A stretch of 64,000 bases of DNA from Nitrosopumilus sp. b1. GTDB taxonomy: Archaea; Thermoproteota; Nitrososphaeria; Nitrososphaerales; Nitrosopumilaceae. Of the stretch, positions 50,296-58,729 are shown piece after piece. Under the pieces are notes generated by a model, which was given only the letters and a program-made list of their open reading frames with translations, was not told the DNA's origin and searched no databases. Position numbers and translations under genes: made by a program. Position 1 is the stretch's first letter; every line of letters begins with the position of its first letter. The stretch spans positions 376,761-440,760 of the forward strand of contig NZ_MU078723.1 in NCBI RefSeq assembly GCF_014078545.1, given 5' to 3'.

Positions 50296-50973
50296 ATGGA
50301 AGATGGTCAGGATAAGCAATACTTTTTTGACTTTTGTTTCTTCAAAGTTGATCCGAAATGGAGATGGATGGCAGACCTTGCAAAAGAAGAATCTGCCAGA
50401 GAAGTAGAAAACGTAATTAGAAACTCGGGAATAAAATTCAGAACCTATTCAACTCTAGGATTACGTGACGATGCTGAATTTCTAATTTGGTTTGCAGCAG
50501 AATCAGTTGAGGAAATTCAGAATGTAATTTCTAAATTGTATCTAACGGTGTTTGGAAAGTATATTGTTTCTTCAAGAACTTATTTGTCATGTACTAGGCC
50601 ATCGTTATATGCAAAAAAGGGATTAACATTATCATTTGTTGCAGGAAATCAACCAAAAAAATATGCTGTAGTTTATCCATTTACAAAGACTAGAGAGTGG
50701 TACCTACTTACTGAGCAACAAAGGCAAAAGATGATGGATGAGCATATTTCAGTAGGTCAAAAATATCCCCAAGTAGTTCTGAATACTACATATTCATTTG
50801 GTATACATGATGAGGATTTCATGTTAGCGTTTGAATGTGATGATTTACGAGACTTTCAGAATTTAATTATGGATTTACGACAAACACAAGTTTCAAAATA
50901 TGTGCAGGTTGATACTCCCATGATTGTTTGTGTTAAAAAAGATATTATTTCCCTGATATCCAGCTTAGGATAG
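50296..50973 (+). CDS. Chlorite dismutase-family protein, probable coproheme decarboxylase-like (HemQ)
   Basis: A 225-residue protein of the chlorite dismutase/HemQ fold, a pair of ferredoxin-like domains. The second half shows the family signature YPFTKTREWYLLTEQQR, then MMDEHISVGQKY with the heme-ligating type His near residue 151, and TTYSFGIHDEDFMLAFE. HemQ turns iron coproporphyrin III into heme b. Other members destroy chlorite; the neighbouring tetrapyrrole genes favour the heme role. A TATA-like palindrome and GGAGG precede the ATG at 50296. It is 1 bp before the DUF1802 gene. Confidence 0.8.
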   Translation: MEDGQDKQYFFDFCFFKVDPKWRWMADLAKEESAREVENVIRNSGIKFRTYSTLGLRDDAEFLIWFAAESVEEIQNVISKLYLTVFGKYIVSSRTYLSCTRPSLYAKKGLTLSFVAGNQPKKYAVVYPFTKTREWYLLTEQQRQKMMDEHISVGQKYPQVVLNTTYSFGIHDEDFMLAFECDDLRDFQNLIMDLRQTQVSKYVQVDTPMIVCVKKDIISLISSLG

Positions 50974-51519
50974 TTGGAATCACTTAAAGAATGGGCAACG
51001 GTTGTTACTGCATTAGAGTCAGGAAAGCAGACAGTTTTGTTGCGTAAGGGTGGAATTTTAGAAACAGCGTCTGGATTCAATGTTGAGGCAAAGAAATTTC
51101 TTTTATTTCCAACATTTGAACATCAAGAGACACATCATATCAAACCAGAATTTCACAAATTACTAAACGAGATAAAAGAGAACAAACCAAGAGAAGGACA
51201 CAACAGAATTACATCATATGCAGAGGTATTAGGAGAAGCAGAGGTATCAGATAATGAAAAAGTAAAAGCATTATCTGAATTTCACATCTGGAGTGATTCG
51301 TATATTCAGGAAAGAAGAAATTGGAAACCAGAAAAACCACTAAAAGCAGTATTTCTCAAAGTTTATCGAATTCCCAAAAGAGAGATTCCGCTAAAATCAG
51401 AATATCAGGGCTGCAAATCTTGGATAAACATAAATGAAGAAATTCAAAACGGTCAACCAGTGCTTTCAGAATCAGAGATTAACTCAAAATTAGAAAAGTT
51501 CATGGAGATTACAAAATGA
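50974..51519 (+). CDS. DUF1802 family protein
   Basis: A 181-residue protein matching DUF1802: LKEWATVVTALESGKQTVLLRKGGI at the start, FLLFPTFEHQE near residue 44, and the C-terminal WININEEIQNGQPVLSESEI. The family has no established function; its members often lie beside oxidoreductase genes. It begins TTG immediately after the HemQ-like stop, and overlaps the aldo/keto reductase by 4 bp, so the three are probably one operon. Confidence 0.82.
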   Translation: MESLKEWATVVTALESGKQTVLLRKGGILETASGFNVEAKKFLLFPTFEHQETHHIKPEFHKLLNEIKENKPREGHNRITSYAEVLGEAEVSDNEKVKALSEFHIWSDSYIQERRNWKPEKPLKAVFLKVYRIPKREIPLKSEYQGCKSWININEEIQNGQPVLSESEINSKLEKFMEITK

Positions 51520-52514
51520 AATACAAAAAGCTAGGCAAGAGTGGAATCGAGGTATCTGAGATAGGATTTGGAGCATGGACAATAGCCCTGAATTGGTGGG
51601 GAAAAGAAATTCACGAAGACGAAGCAGCAAAGATGCTAAAGCGAGCATATGATTTAGGAATTAACTTTTTTGAAACAGCAGATATGTACGGAAAAGGAAA
51701 AAGTGAAACTTTAATCGGTAAATATCTCAAAGATGTAAGAAAGGAAATCATCATCTCAACAAAGTATGGATATGACTTTGAAGGAGTAGAGCAAATTGGA
51801 CATAGTGAGCTTCCACAGAGCTTTGCTCCAGATTTTACAAACAAAGCATTAAGAAATAGTTTGGAGAGACTTCAAACGGGCTATGTAGATGTGTACGGTC
51901 TGCACAATCCAAAACTAAACCACATCAGAGACGACACAATATTTCAAACGCTTGATAAATTAATTGAAGAGCAAAAGATCAACACGTATCAGATTGCACT
52001 AGGGCCTGCCATTGGCTGGACCCAAGAAGGAATTGAGGCAATGGATAGAACAAATGTTAGCGCAGTGCAAACAGTATACAACATACTGGAACAGACACCA
52101 GGAAATGAGCTGTTTGATATGGCAATACAAAAGGATGTAGGGATACTGGTAAGAGTTCCTGATGCGTCTGGAATTCTTACAGGAAAAGTCAATGCAGAAA
52201 CTAAGATTGATGAAAAAGATCATCGCTCGGTAAGAAAAGGGGAATGGATAAAATCAGCACTACAAAAAGTTGAGCAGTTGCGCCCAATTGCACAACGAAA
52301 CGACCTAACCATCACAGAGCTTGCAATTAAATTCATTTTATCAAAGAAAGGATTTGCATCAGTGTTTCCAACAGTAATTAGTGTTGAAGAGATTGAAAGT
52401 TTTGCAGCCATGTCAGATGGTAACTATATCAACCAAACAGACATGAAAGAGATTGATGAGTTGTTTAACTCATGGCCTGCATATGAGCTAAAAGCAACCA
52501 CACAGGCTGCATGA
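51516..52514 (+). CDS. Aldo/keto reductase
   Basis: A 332-residue TIM-barrel NAD(P)H-dependent reductase. The catalytic tetrad is visible: Asp and Tyr in FFETADMYGKGKSE near residue 50, Lys in IISTKYGYD near 82, and His in VYGLHNP near 127. Such enzymes reduce aldehydes or ketones, though the substrate is unknown. Start ATG 51516 overlaps DUF1802 by 4 bp. Confidence 0.9.
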   Translation: MKYKKLGKSGIEVSEIGFGAWTIALNWWGKEIHEDEAAKMLKRAYDLGINFFETADMYGKGKSETLIGKYLKDVRKEIIISTKYGYDFEGVEQIGHSELPQSFAPDFTNKALRNSLERLQTGYVDVYGLHNPKLNHIRDDTIFQTLDKLIEEQKINTYQIALGPAIGWTQEGIEAMDRTNVSAVQTVYNILEQTPGNELFDMAIQKDVGILVRVPDASGILTGKVNAETKIDEKDHRSVRKGEWIKSALQKVEQLRPIAQRNDLTITELAIKFILSKKGFASVFPTVISVEEIESFAAMSDGNYINQTDMKEIDELFNSWPAYELKATTQAA

Positions 52515-52861
52515 TAACATTCATGACAGAACAGTTTGACTCTAAAAAAACCCTAGAGATTATTGAAAGATTAAAGCTTGCAAGAATTGGCGAGTATGGA
52601 AAATGGAAAACCATAATCAAAAAAATTGAATCAGGTCAACAATTAGATGAAATAGAAAGATCCTATTTTAGTAATTTTACACGCATATACAAAGAAGGAA
52701 AGGTCAAAGTCAGAAGTAAAATCTATCATATGAAATTATCAGAAAACGATAAAAAACCATCATGTAAAGAATGTGGAGAAGAATCACTATTCTATTGCAA
52801 TGTCAATGATGCATACTTTTGTTCTAGTCATGTAGTTGGACATGATGAAAATGAAGCGTAG
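52511..52861 (+). CDS. Zinc-finger hypothetical protein, 116 aa
   Basis: A 116-residue protein with ATG at 52511 overlapping the aldo/keto reductase stop; an internal ATG at 52523 (MTEQFDSKK) is equally plausible. Residues 10-75 are helical. Residues 84-115 hold C-K-E-C, C-N-V, FCSSH and a final HDENEA, resembling a B-box or zf-HIT-like zinc finger. Function unknown. It is the last of four tightly packed plus-strand genes and ends 1 bp from the convergent AhbA/B-like gene. Confidence 0.65.
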   Translation: MITFMTEQFDSKKTLEIIERLKLARIGEYGKWKTIIKKIESGQQLDEIERSYFSNFTRIYKEGKVKVRSKIYHMKLSENDKKPSCKECGEESLFYCNVNDAYFCSSHVVGHDENEA

Positions 52862-52862
52862 G

Positions 52863-53873
52863 TTATGCGGTAATTTCTTCTATGGAAAAATCATGTTCAA
52901 CAAAATACTCTACACGAGTTTTTTTGAATTCACGTGAGCTAAATAATATCCTATATTCATGAACATCAATCTGGTTTTCTATCGTTTTTGCCATTTCATT
53001 TGCCTCAGTTTCTGATTTACAGTGAATCATTGAGAAGACATTGTAAGGCCAATCAGAGTAAACTGGTCTTTGATAGCAATGACTCACTTGCGGGAATGCG
53101 CCTAGTAATTCACCAACATTTTTTATTCTTTCATCTGGAACTTTCCACACTATCATTCCATTTGCAGTAAAACCAACATCACGATGCCGTAAAATTGCAG
53201 CATAACGACGCATTACTCCAATCTCTTCATAATAACGCAATTTTTCAAACACCTGATCTTCTGTTAACCCTAATGATGTTGCAGGTTTTAGAAATGGGCG
53301 ATCTACTATCTCAAGATCTTTTTGTAGTTGTCGTATGAATTCTTTGTCTTCTTCGGTCGGTTCAAATTTGACATCGCGAATCTTCTTTTTTTCCTCAGAA
53401 GGTTTTATGTCGTGTTTTTTTTCTTCAACCATGTCAAGTTTAACACCAATCTTAAAGAGCTGAATTGTTGGAAGCATTCTTACTTTTAGAATGCCGGGAA
53501 TTTTTTTGAATTTATCAACTTCGGTTTTAAGATCAGAGCCCGGAGGAACAGCTAATGTAAACCAGAGATTGAACTGATGGTTTCTTTCATAATTATGACT
53601 CACACCAGGATGACGGTTAATTTGATTGGCCACATATTCTAATTTGTCAGGCTCAATCTCCATCGCAACAAGGGAGCTTTTGTATCCTAATCTACGAGTG
53701 TCAAAAATTGCACTTAGTTGTCGCAGGACACCGATTTTTTTTAGATTTGTGAGTCGTTCTTTTATCACATCAGGTGAGACATTGAATTTTTTGGCAATTT
53801 CATGATAGGGTTGAGAAACTAATGGAAATGTCCATTGAATTTCATTTAAAATTTCTTTATCTAAATCATCCAT
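52863..53873 (-). CDS. Fused AhbA/AhbB-type siroheme decarboxylase, Lrp-like
   Basis: A 336-residue protein made of two AsnC/Lrp-like units. Residues 1-150 start with a winged helix (DDLDKEILNEIQWTFPLVSQPYHEIAKKF), and residues 175-336 repeat the pattern (EEDKEFIRQLQKDLEIVDRPF). The RHRDVGFTANGMIVW, NYERNHQFNLWFT and CYQRPVYSDWPYNVFSMIHCKSE stretches match siroheme decarboxylase AhbA/AhbB. These remove two carboxyls from siroheme in the archaeal heme pathway. The two units are usually separate; here they are one chain. Neighbouring precorrin-2 dehydrogenase and HemA support the role. Confidence 0.85.
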   Translation of the reverse strand: MDDLDKEILNEIQWTFPLVSQPYHEIAKKFNVSPDVIKERLTNLKKIGVLRQLSAIFDTRRLGYKSSLVAMEIEPDKLEYVANQINRHPGVSHNYERNHQFNLWFTLAVPPGSDLKTEVDKFKKIPGILKVRMLPTIQLFKIGVKLDMVEEKKHDIKPSEEKKKIRDVKFEPTEEDKEFIRQLQKDLEIVDRPFLKPATSLGLTEDQVFEKLRYYEEIGVMRRYAAILRHRDVGFTANGMIVWKVPDERIKNVGELLGAFPQVSHCYQRPVYSDWPYNVFSMIHCKSETEANEMAKTIENQIDVHEYRILFSSREFKKTRVEYFVEHDFSIEEITA

Positions 53874-53950
53874 AATCTATTAACCGATTTTTTCATCATT
53901 CAATTAAAAATGTAGCGAGAGATTAGTTGTATTCCTAAATGAGTTTATAG

Positions 53951-53960
53951 TTATAAATAG
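53951..53960 (+). promoter_or_regulatory. TATA-like box for the siroheme genes
   Basis: TTATAAATAG lies 21 nt before the TTG at 53982, a leaderless spacing that supports the TTG start. Confidence 0.5.
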
Positions 53961-53981
53961 AAAATCAAGGTTTTCAGATCA

Positions 53982-54635
53982 TTGATTGTTGATTTACATC
54001 TAAAGGGGAATTTAGTGATAGTTGTTGGAGGAGGTGCAGAAGGCCTTAAAAAAATAAACTCACTACTCACACAAGACTGCAAAATACTTCTGATAAGTGA
54101 TTCGATTAATACACAAATCAAAAAATATGTAGATTCTAAGAAAATTGAATTTCAAAATGCCAAATTGGATGAAACTAATTTTCTTTCAAAACATAAGCCC
54201 TACTTAGTTATGGCAACAACAGATAACAAAAATCTTAATAGAAAAATTGTTGAAGCTGCTAGAAAATTAAATTGTCTAGCATATGCATCAGATGACCCCG
54301 AGATTAGTGATTTTGCACATCCATCAGTAATTAACATTGAAGATACAATTCAGATTGCAATCTCAACAAAAGGAAAAAGCCCCGCAATGGCAAGAAGAGT
54401 CAAGATGCAAGCTGAGAGGGTCTTCAAAGAACTCATTACAAGAGAAGATATTGAATTAATCAAAATTCAAGAGATCGCTCGTCAAAATGCCAAAAAAGAA
54501 ATTAGCACACAGATAGAACGAAAAAAGTACCTATACGCAGTAATTAATGATAATCAGATTAAACAGTTAATAAAAGACAACAAATTGGAAATTGCACAGA
54601 AACGAGCAAATCAAATGTTGAGGGACTGGAAATGA
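53982..54635 (+). CDS. Precorrin-2 dehydrogenase / sirohydrochlorin ferrochelatase (Met8/CysG N-terminal type)
   Basis: A 217-residue NAD-dependent enzyme that oxidises precorrin-2 to sirohydrochlorin and perhaps inserts iron. The Rossmann motif VVGGGAEGLKKI is near residue 14, YLVMATTDNKNLNRKI near 77, and ISTKGKSPAMARRVK near 125 is characteristic. The C-terminal tail is extended and basic. The start is TTG at 53982, supported by a TATA-like box. It overlaps hemA by 4 bp, so siroheme and early tetrapyrrole synthesis are coupled. Confidence 0.92.
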   Translation: MIVDLHLKGNLVIVVGGGAEGLKKINSLLTQDCKILLISDSINTQIKKYVDSKKIEFQNAKLDETNFLSKHKPYLVMATTDNKNLNRKIVEAARKLNCLAYASDDPEISDFAHPSVINIEDTIQIAISTKGKSPAMARRVKMQAERVFKELITREDIELIKIQEIARQNAKKEISTQIERKKYLYAVINDNQIKQLIKDNKLEIAQKRANQMLRDWK

Positions 54636-55891
54636 ATCAAAATGTGATAAATGCACGGGTAACATTTCGTAATTCACCAATACATGTTCTTGAGCGATTT
54701 ACTTTCAAAGATATAAAAAATGCTCTCTTGGAATTTAGAAAGTTTTCAGAATCAGAAGAGTGTGTCATTTTGCAGACTTGCAATAGAATAGAAATTTTTG
54801 CCACTGGGAAAAATTGCGACATAAAAAAAATCCAGAAGACTTGGGCATCACTTTCAGGATTAGAAGAAAGTGCATTCAAAGAAAATTTAGAGATAGAAAT
54901 AGATGATGAGGCATATCTTCATTTGTTAAAACTTACTTCAGGTTTAGATTCAATGGTTGTTGGCGAAGAACAAATTCTCGGTCAAATAAAAAATTCCATT
55001 ACAACTGCAAGGATCAATAAAGCATCAGGGGAACGACTCAATACATTATTTGACAAGGCCATCAGAATTGGAACACGTATTAGAAACACCACAGGCATCA
55101 GCAAAGGTGGAATTTCAGTAGGTTCTATGGCAGTAAAGCTTGCAGAAGAAAACATTGATGATCTAAAATCAAAACAAATCCTTGTAATTGGCACAGGCGA
55201 AGTATCCACACTTGTTGCCAAATCACTAAACCGACGAGGCTATGGGTTTTCTGTAACTAGTAGAACACTCCAACGTTCTCAAGCGTTTTGTGAAACTATG
55301 GGAGGTCAAGCAGTAAAATTTGAAGAAGTGCTCGGAGGTTTTGAAAAATATGATGTCATCTTTGTTGCTACAACAGCTCCATACTTTCTTGTAACGTATG
55401 AAAGAATTGCAAAGGCATTAAAAGATAAGAAAAAAGGTATGATGATTTTGGATTTGTCAAATCCAAGAACAGTTGATGAAAAAGTAGCAACACTGGGGAA
55501 CATTAAACTGATGAACTTGGATCAAATTGCAGAAATGGTCGATAAAAACATGCGAAAAAGACAAGATAAAGTCAAAATAGTTGAAAATATAATTAATGAA
55601 GAATTACAAGTAATTGAGGCCTCTATGAAAAGACTGGATGCAGAACCAATTGTGAAAGACGTCTTCAAAAATATAGATGTCCTAAGAGAAAAAGAATTAC
55701 AAAAAGCTCTTCAGATGCTAGGCGAAAATGATTCAGAAAAGATCAAAATTATCGAAGATTTAACAAAAGCTGTAGTTGAGAGTATTGTTTCAGCTCCAAT
55801 GAATAATTTAAGAAAAGCATCTGAACAAGGAAATCCTGAAATTTTAGATGCAGCCAGTAAACTATTCAATTATAAGAAAAAAGAAACATAG
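54632..55891 (+). CDS. hemA: Glutamyl-tRNA reductase
   Basis: A 419-residue enzyme making glutamate-1-semialdehyde from glutamyl-tRNA(Glu). The nucleophile Cys is in LQTCNRIEIFA near residue 49. LKLTSGLDSMVVGEEQILGQIK near 95 and GISVGSMAVKLAEE near 155 are typical, followed by the NADPH domain (LVIGTGEVSTLVAKSL) and a helical dimerisation tail. It starts at ATG 54632, overlapping the precorrin-2 dehydrogenase gene. In archaea HemA is a main control point for tetrapyrroles. Confidence 0.95.
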   Translation: MNQNVINARVTFRNSPIHVLERFTFKDIKNALLEFRKFSESEECVILQTCNRIEIFATGKNCDIKKIQKTWASLSGLEESAFKENLEIEIDDEAYLHLLKLTSGLDSMVVGEEQILGQIKNSITTARINKASGERLNTLFDKAIRIGTRIRNTTGISKGGISVGSMAVKLAEENIDDLKSKQILVIGTGEVSTLVAKSLNRRGYGFSVTSRTLQRSQAFCETMGGQAVKFEEVLGGFEKYDVIFVATTAPYFLVTYERIAKALKDKKKGMMILDLSNPRTVDEKVATLGNIKLMNLDQIAEMVDKNMRKRQDKVKIVENIINEELQVIEASMKRLDAEPIVKDVFKNIDVLREKELQKALQMLGENDSEKIKIIEDLTKAVVESIVSAPMNNLRKASEQGNPEILDAASKLFNYKKKET

Positions 55892-55941
55892 GCAGAGCTA
55901 AGATCATATTTCATTAAATATGGTAAATGCCTAGCTCAGCC

Positions 55942-56706
55942 ATGTCATCAAATGTTGAGAAAGAGACTTACTCATTTTATGACACATATACTGTAGATAG
56001 TGACATTGACATTAAACTTCCAAGAACAAAGATTCAATTTAAAAAACTTGATAATGGTTTCGCATATTTTCGAGAAGATTCTGAACAAAATACCATCGAG
56101 AAATCAATTCCATCAATGAAATCAATTCAGGTAACAATTGCACCTGTATTGCCAATTAATCTACCAGCGAAAAAAACCAACGGATTGATTTTTTTGAGAC
56201 TAGACAAACAAATTCTGGTTACTCCAGAATCAAATGTAGAAATATCCATCAAAGTTCCAATAGAAATTGGAATTTTTATCAAATCAGAATTGTCTGCAGA
56301 TATGCTAGATGTAATTACATGTGAACCGATGCATTCAAGATTTGGACTGTATGGGGTCCCGGATGGCGGGAATTTATGCATGTACTCGAAGGTTTCACAA
56401 ATTTATGATAAATATCCGGAACCATATGTTTGGGCAAAGATGAGGATTACTATAAAAAATGAATTAAAACAAGGCGTAAAAATAGGCAAGTTTGTTTTTC
56501 CCATAACAGCACATAAGGTATACTATAAACAAAAATCAACAGAAGTCCACATTGATGATCTAACTGCCAGAGTATATTCAGACATCAGTGGGGAAAATAT
56601 GGAATTGATGAAAACGGTTTTTGAGACAGCTGGAGAAGATTGGCAAGTATCAGATGCAGGAACTGACTCATCAGCAAGTTTTGTTATGGATAAGGGGTTT
56701 GATTAA
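55942..56706 (+). CDS. DUF432 family protein
   Basis: A 254-residue protein matching DUF432: TYTVDSDIDIKLPRTKIQFKKLDN near the start, SIQVTIAPVLPINLPAKKTN near residue 62, VPIEIGIFIKS near 100, and RFGLYGVPDGGNLCMYSK. The fold appears all-beta and cytosolic or membrane-associated. The family is often encoded beside MscS channels, as here (2 bp), suggesting a partner. The ATG at 55942 is preferred over 55927 because TTAAATA at 55915-55921 is 20 nt before it. Confidence 0.8.
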   Translation: MSSNVEKETYSFYDTYTVDSDIDIKLPRTKIQFKKLDNGFAYFREDSEQNTIEKSIPSMKSIQVTIAPVLPINLPAKKTNGLIFLRLDKQILVTPESNVEISIKVPIEIGIFIKSELSADMLDVITCEPMHSRFGLYGVPDGGNLCMYSKVSQIYDKYPEPYVWAKMRITIKNELKQGVKIGKFVFPITAHKVYYKQKSTEVHIDDLTARVYSDISGENMELMKTVFETAGEDWQVSDAGTDSSASFVMDKGFD

Positions 56707-56708
56707 CA

Positions 56709-57518
56709 ATGTTTGAATTTTTAAGCACAGACATTATGGATTCTGGAATCACAGTCTGGCAAATTTTGATCTCTGCAATAGCAGTAGCAGTCGGTGTCAT
56801 AGTTGCCAGAATTGTTCGGATGATCTTTCAGAAGAAATTTGCCCCCACAATGCCAGTTCATACTGCTAAAAACATGACCAAATTCTTGTATTATGGAATT
56901 ATTGTAATTACTCTTTTAGGAGTTACGACAAGTCAAGGTATAGATCTTTCGGGTCTAGTTGTTGCCGGTGGAATTTTTGGTGTTGTAATTGGTTTTGCAA
57001 CTCAATCAGTGGTATCAAACCTAGTATCGGGAATTTTTCTATTAATTGAAAAACCTATCAAAATTAAAGAAAATGTTGAAATTCAAGGCTCAAATCTGCT
57101 TGGAAAAGTCATAGACATAGGTATTTTTTCAACAAAAATCCAGTTATTTGATGGAACCCTAGTAAGAGTTCCCAACCAGACAGTATTTACATCGGAACTG
57201 AGAACATTTGCACTTTCAGAAATTAGAAGAACTGACGTTTTAGTTGGCATATCATATAATGATGATATCGAGAAAGCAATCAATGTAATGAAGGAGGCCA
57301 TAGCTGCGAAAGTTCAGTATGCATTGATTGAACCAGGGCCACAATTTTTTGTGACAGAGTTGGGGGACAACAGTGTAAATATTAAAGTCCAAGTTTGGTT
57401 CCCAAGGGATGATTTGCTAGAAGTAGTTCCAGGTTTGCTTAAGGTCTTAAAGAATGCATTAGATCAAGCTGGAATTGAGATTCCATTTCCACAAAGAGTT
57501 ATTCATAATGCAAAATAG
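56709..57518 (+). CDS. mscS: Small-conductance mechanosensitive channel MscS family
   Basis: A 269-residue MscS-type channel. Three N-terminal helices are visible; the pore-lining third is GGIFGVVIGFATQSVVSNLVSG near residue 95, followed by the beta domain (PNQTVFTSELRTFALSEIRRTD). It releases ions under membrane tension and protects against osmotic down-shock. It begins 2 bp after DUF432. The next gene is another membrane protein that could share the transcript. Confidence 0.93.
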   Translation: MFEFLSTDIMDSGITVWQILISAIAVAVGVIVARIVRMIFQKKFAPTMPVHTAKNMTKFLYYGIIVITLLGVTTSQGIDLSGLVVAGGIFGVVIGFATQSVVSNLVSGIFLLIEKPIKIKENVEIQGSNLLGKVIDIGIFSTKIQLFDGTLVRVPNQTVFTSELRTFALSEIRRTDVLVGISYNDDIEKAINVMKEAIAAKVQYALIEPGPQFFVTELGDNSVNIKVQVWFPRDDLLEVVPGLLKVLKNALDQAGIEIPFPQRVIHNAK

Positions 57519-57568
57519 CATCATGCTACAACATTCCTTAAATTCTAAAAAACTACATTAGGTTCATT

Positions 57569-58693
57569 ATGATAAAAATTCTCCTATTACTTTTTGTTTT
57601 TGGGATGGGGGTAAGTACAGCATACGGGCAGGAAATTCATGAAAAAAAGAGTTGGAGTGACTTGATAGATGAGGGAATCAAAATTGATTTTGACTCTCCT
57701 GAAAAATATATTGATGAAATAACTACTAACTTGGCTTCGGGTTCTACAGTAATTGATCTTGGACTGTACATAATTGGAATGGTAGTATATGCCATTTTCG
57801 TATGGCATTTCTATCGATTTATTGCAAGAAGAGAAATTATCAAAATTGATTTTGAAAAATATAACAGGAATGATAGGATTTCTCCCCTTAAAGTAACAGC
57901 TTTTGTGGCATCATATGTATTTCTCTTTCCAATAATCATCTACGTTTGGTTTTTGATATATTCCATGTTCATGTTTATTTTAGCAAAAGATATGCCTATG
58001 GGAGTAGTCCTATTAATCGCAATATCAGTAATTGCATCAACCAGGATTACATCATACTACAAAGAGGATCTTGCAAAAGACGTTGGAAAATTACTACCTT
58101 TTGCACTACTCGGTGTTTTTCTAACTAGTTCAGCATTCTTTTCAGATACCACAAATTTCTTTTCTGTTGAAGATATTGAAAAGAGATTTCAAGAGTTTCC
58201 CCTCTTTGTTAGCAGAGTAATTGAATTCATAATTTTGGTTGTCGTGTTAGAATGGATATTAAGAGTCATTTTTCTAGTTAAGCGAAGAATCATTCCAGCT
58301 GTGGAAGAAAAAGTAGAAGAGATAATTGAAGAGCAAATTGATAAAAAAATAAAAGTACATGTTGAAAAAATTCAAGAAAAACAAAAAGATATTGAAGAGA
58401 AGATTGAGGAAGTAGATGCAGAAATTGAAGAGAAGCTAGAAAGTGTTGAAGAGAAGATTGAGGAAGATGAATCTGAAAATAATAAAACTATAAAAAATGA
58501 TGAATCCGACATTCCAAAATCAACAAAAGAACCTAATGATGATACCCTAGACACAGTTAATCAACTCATTAAATCAGGATTGGGGGATTTAGGAAGATTA
58601 GAGCACATACGAACTACCATTCAAAATGGAAAAACTCTGTTTCAGTCAGATAAAAAATACTTAGAAGAATTACAAAGGCGAAAAAAGAATTAA
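57569..58693 (+). CDS. Membrane protein with signal peptide and long C-terminal coiled coil
   Basis: A 374-residue protein. Residues 1-20 are a signal peptide (LLLLFVFGMGVSTAYG). About four further hydrophobic segments lie between residues 62 and 240. Residues 245-305 are a highly charged coiled coil (EEKVEEIIEEQIDKKIKVHVEK and following E/K repeats). The last 70 residues include DTVNQLIKSGLGDLGRLEHI and resemble a short helical module. I recognise no family. Standing 50 bp after mscS it could be a channel partner or an envelope-tension sensor; this is inference. Confidence 0.75.
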   Translation: MIKILLLLFVFGMGVSTAYGQEIHEKKSWSDLIDEGIKIDFDSPEKYIDEITTNLASGSTVIDLGLYIIGMVVYAIFVWHFYRFIARREIIKIDFEKYNRNDRISPLKVTAFVASYVFLFPIIIYVWFLIYSMFMFILAKDMPMGVVLLIAISVIASTRITSYYKEDLAKDVGKLLPFALLGVFLTSSAFFSDTTNFFSVEDIEKRFQEFPLFVSRVIEFIILVVVLEWILRVIFLVKRRIIPAVEEKVEEIIEEQIDKKIKVHVEKIQEKQKDIEEKIEEVDAEIEEKLESVEEKIEEDESENNKTIKNDESDIPKSTKEPNDDTLDTVNQLIKSGLGDLGRLEHIRTTIQNGKTLFQSDKKYLEELQRRKKN

Positions 58694-58729
58694 GTAAAGT
58701 ATAAGAAACAAATGGATTGGGTTTCTAGT

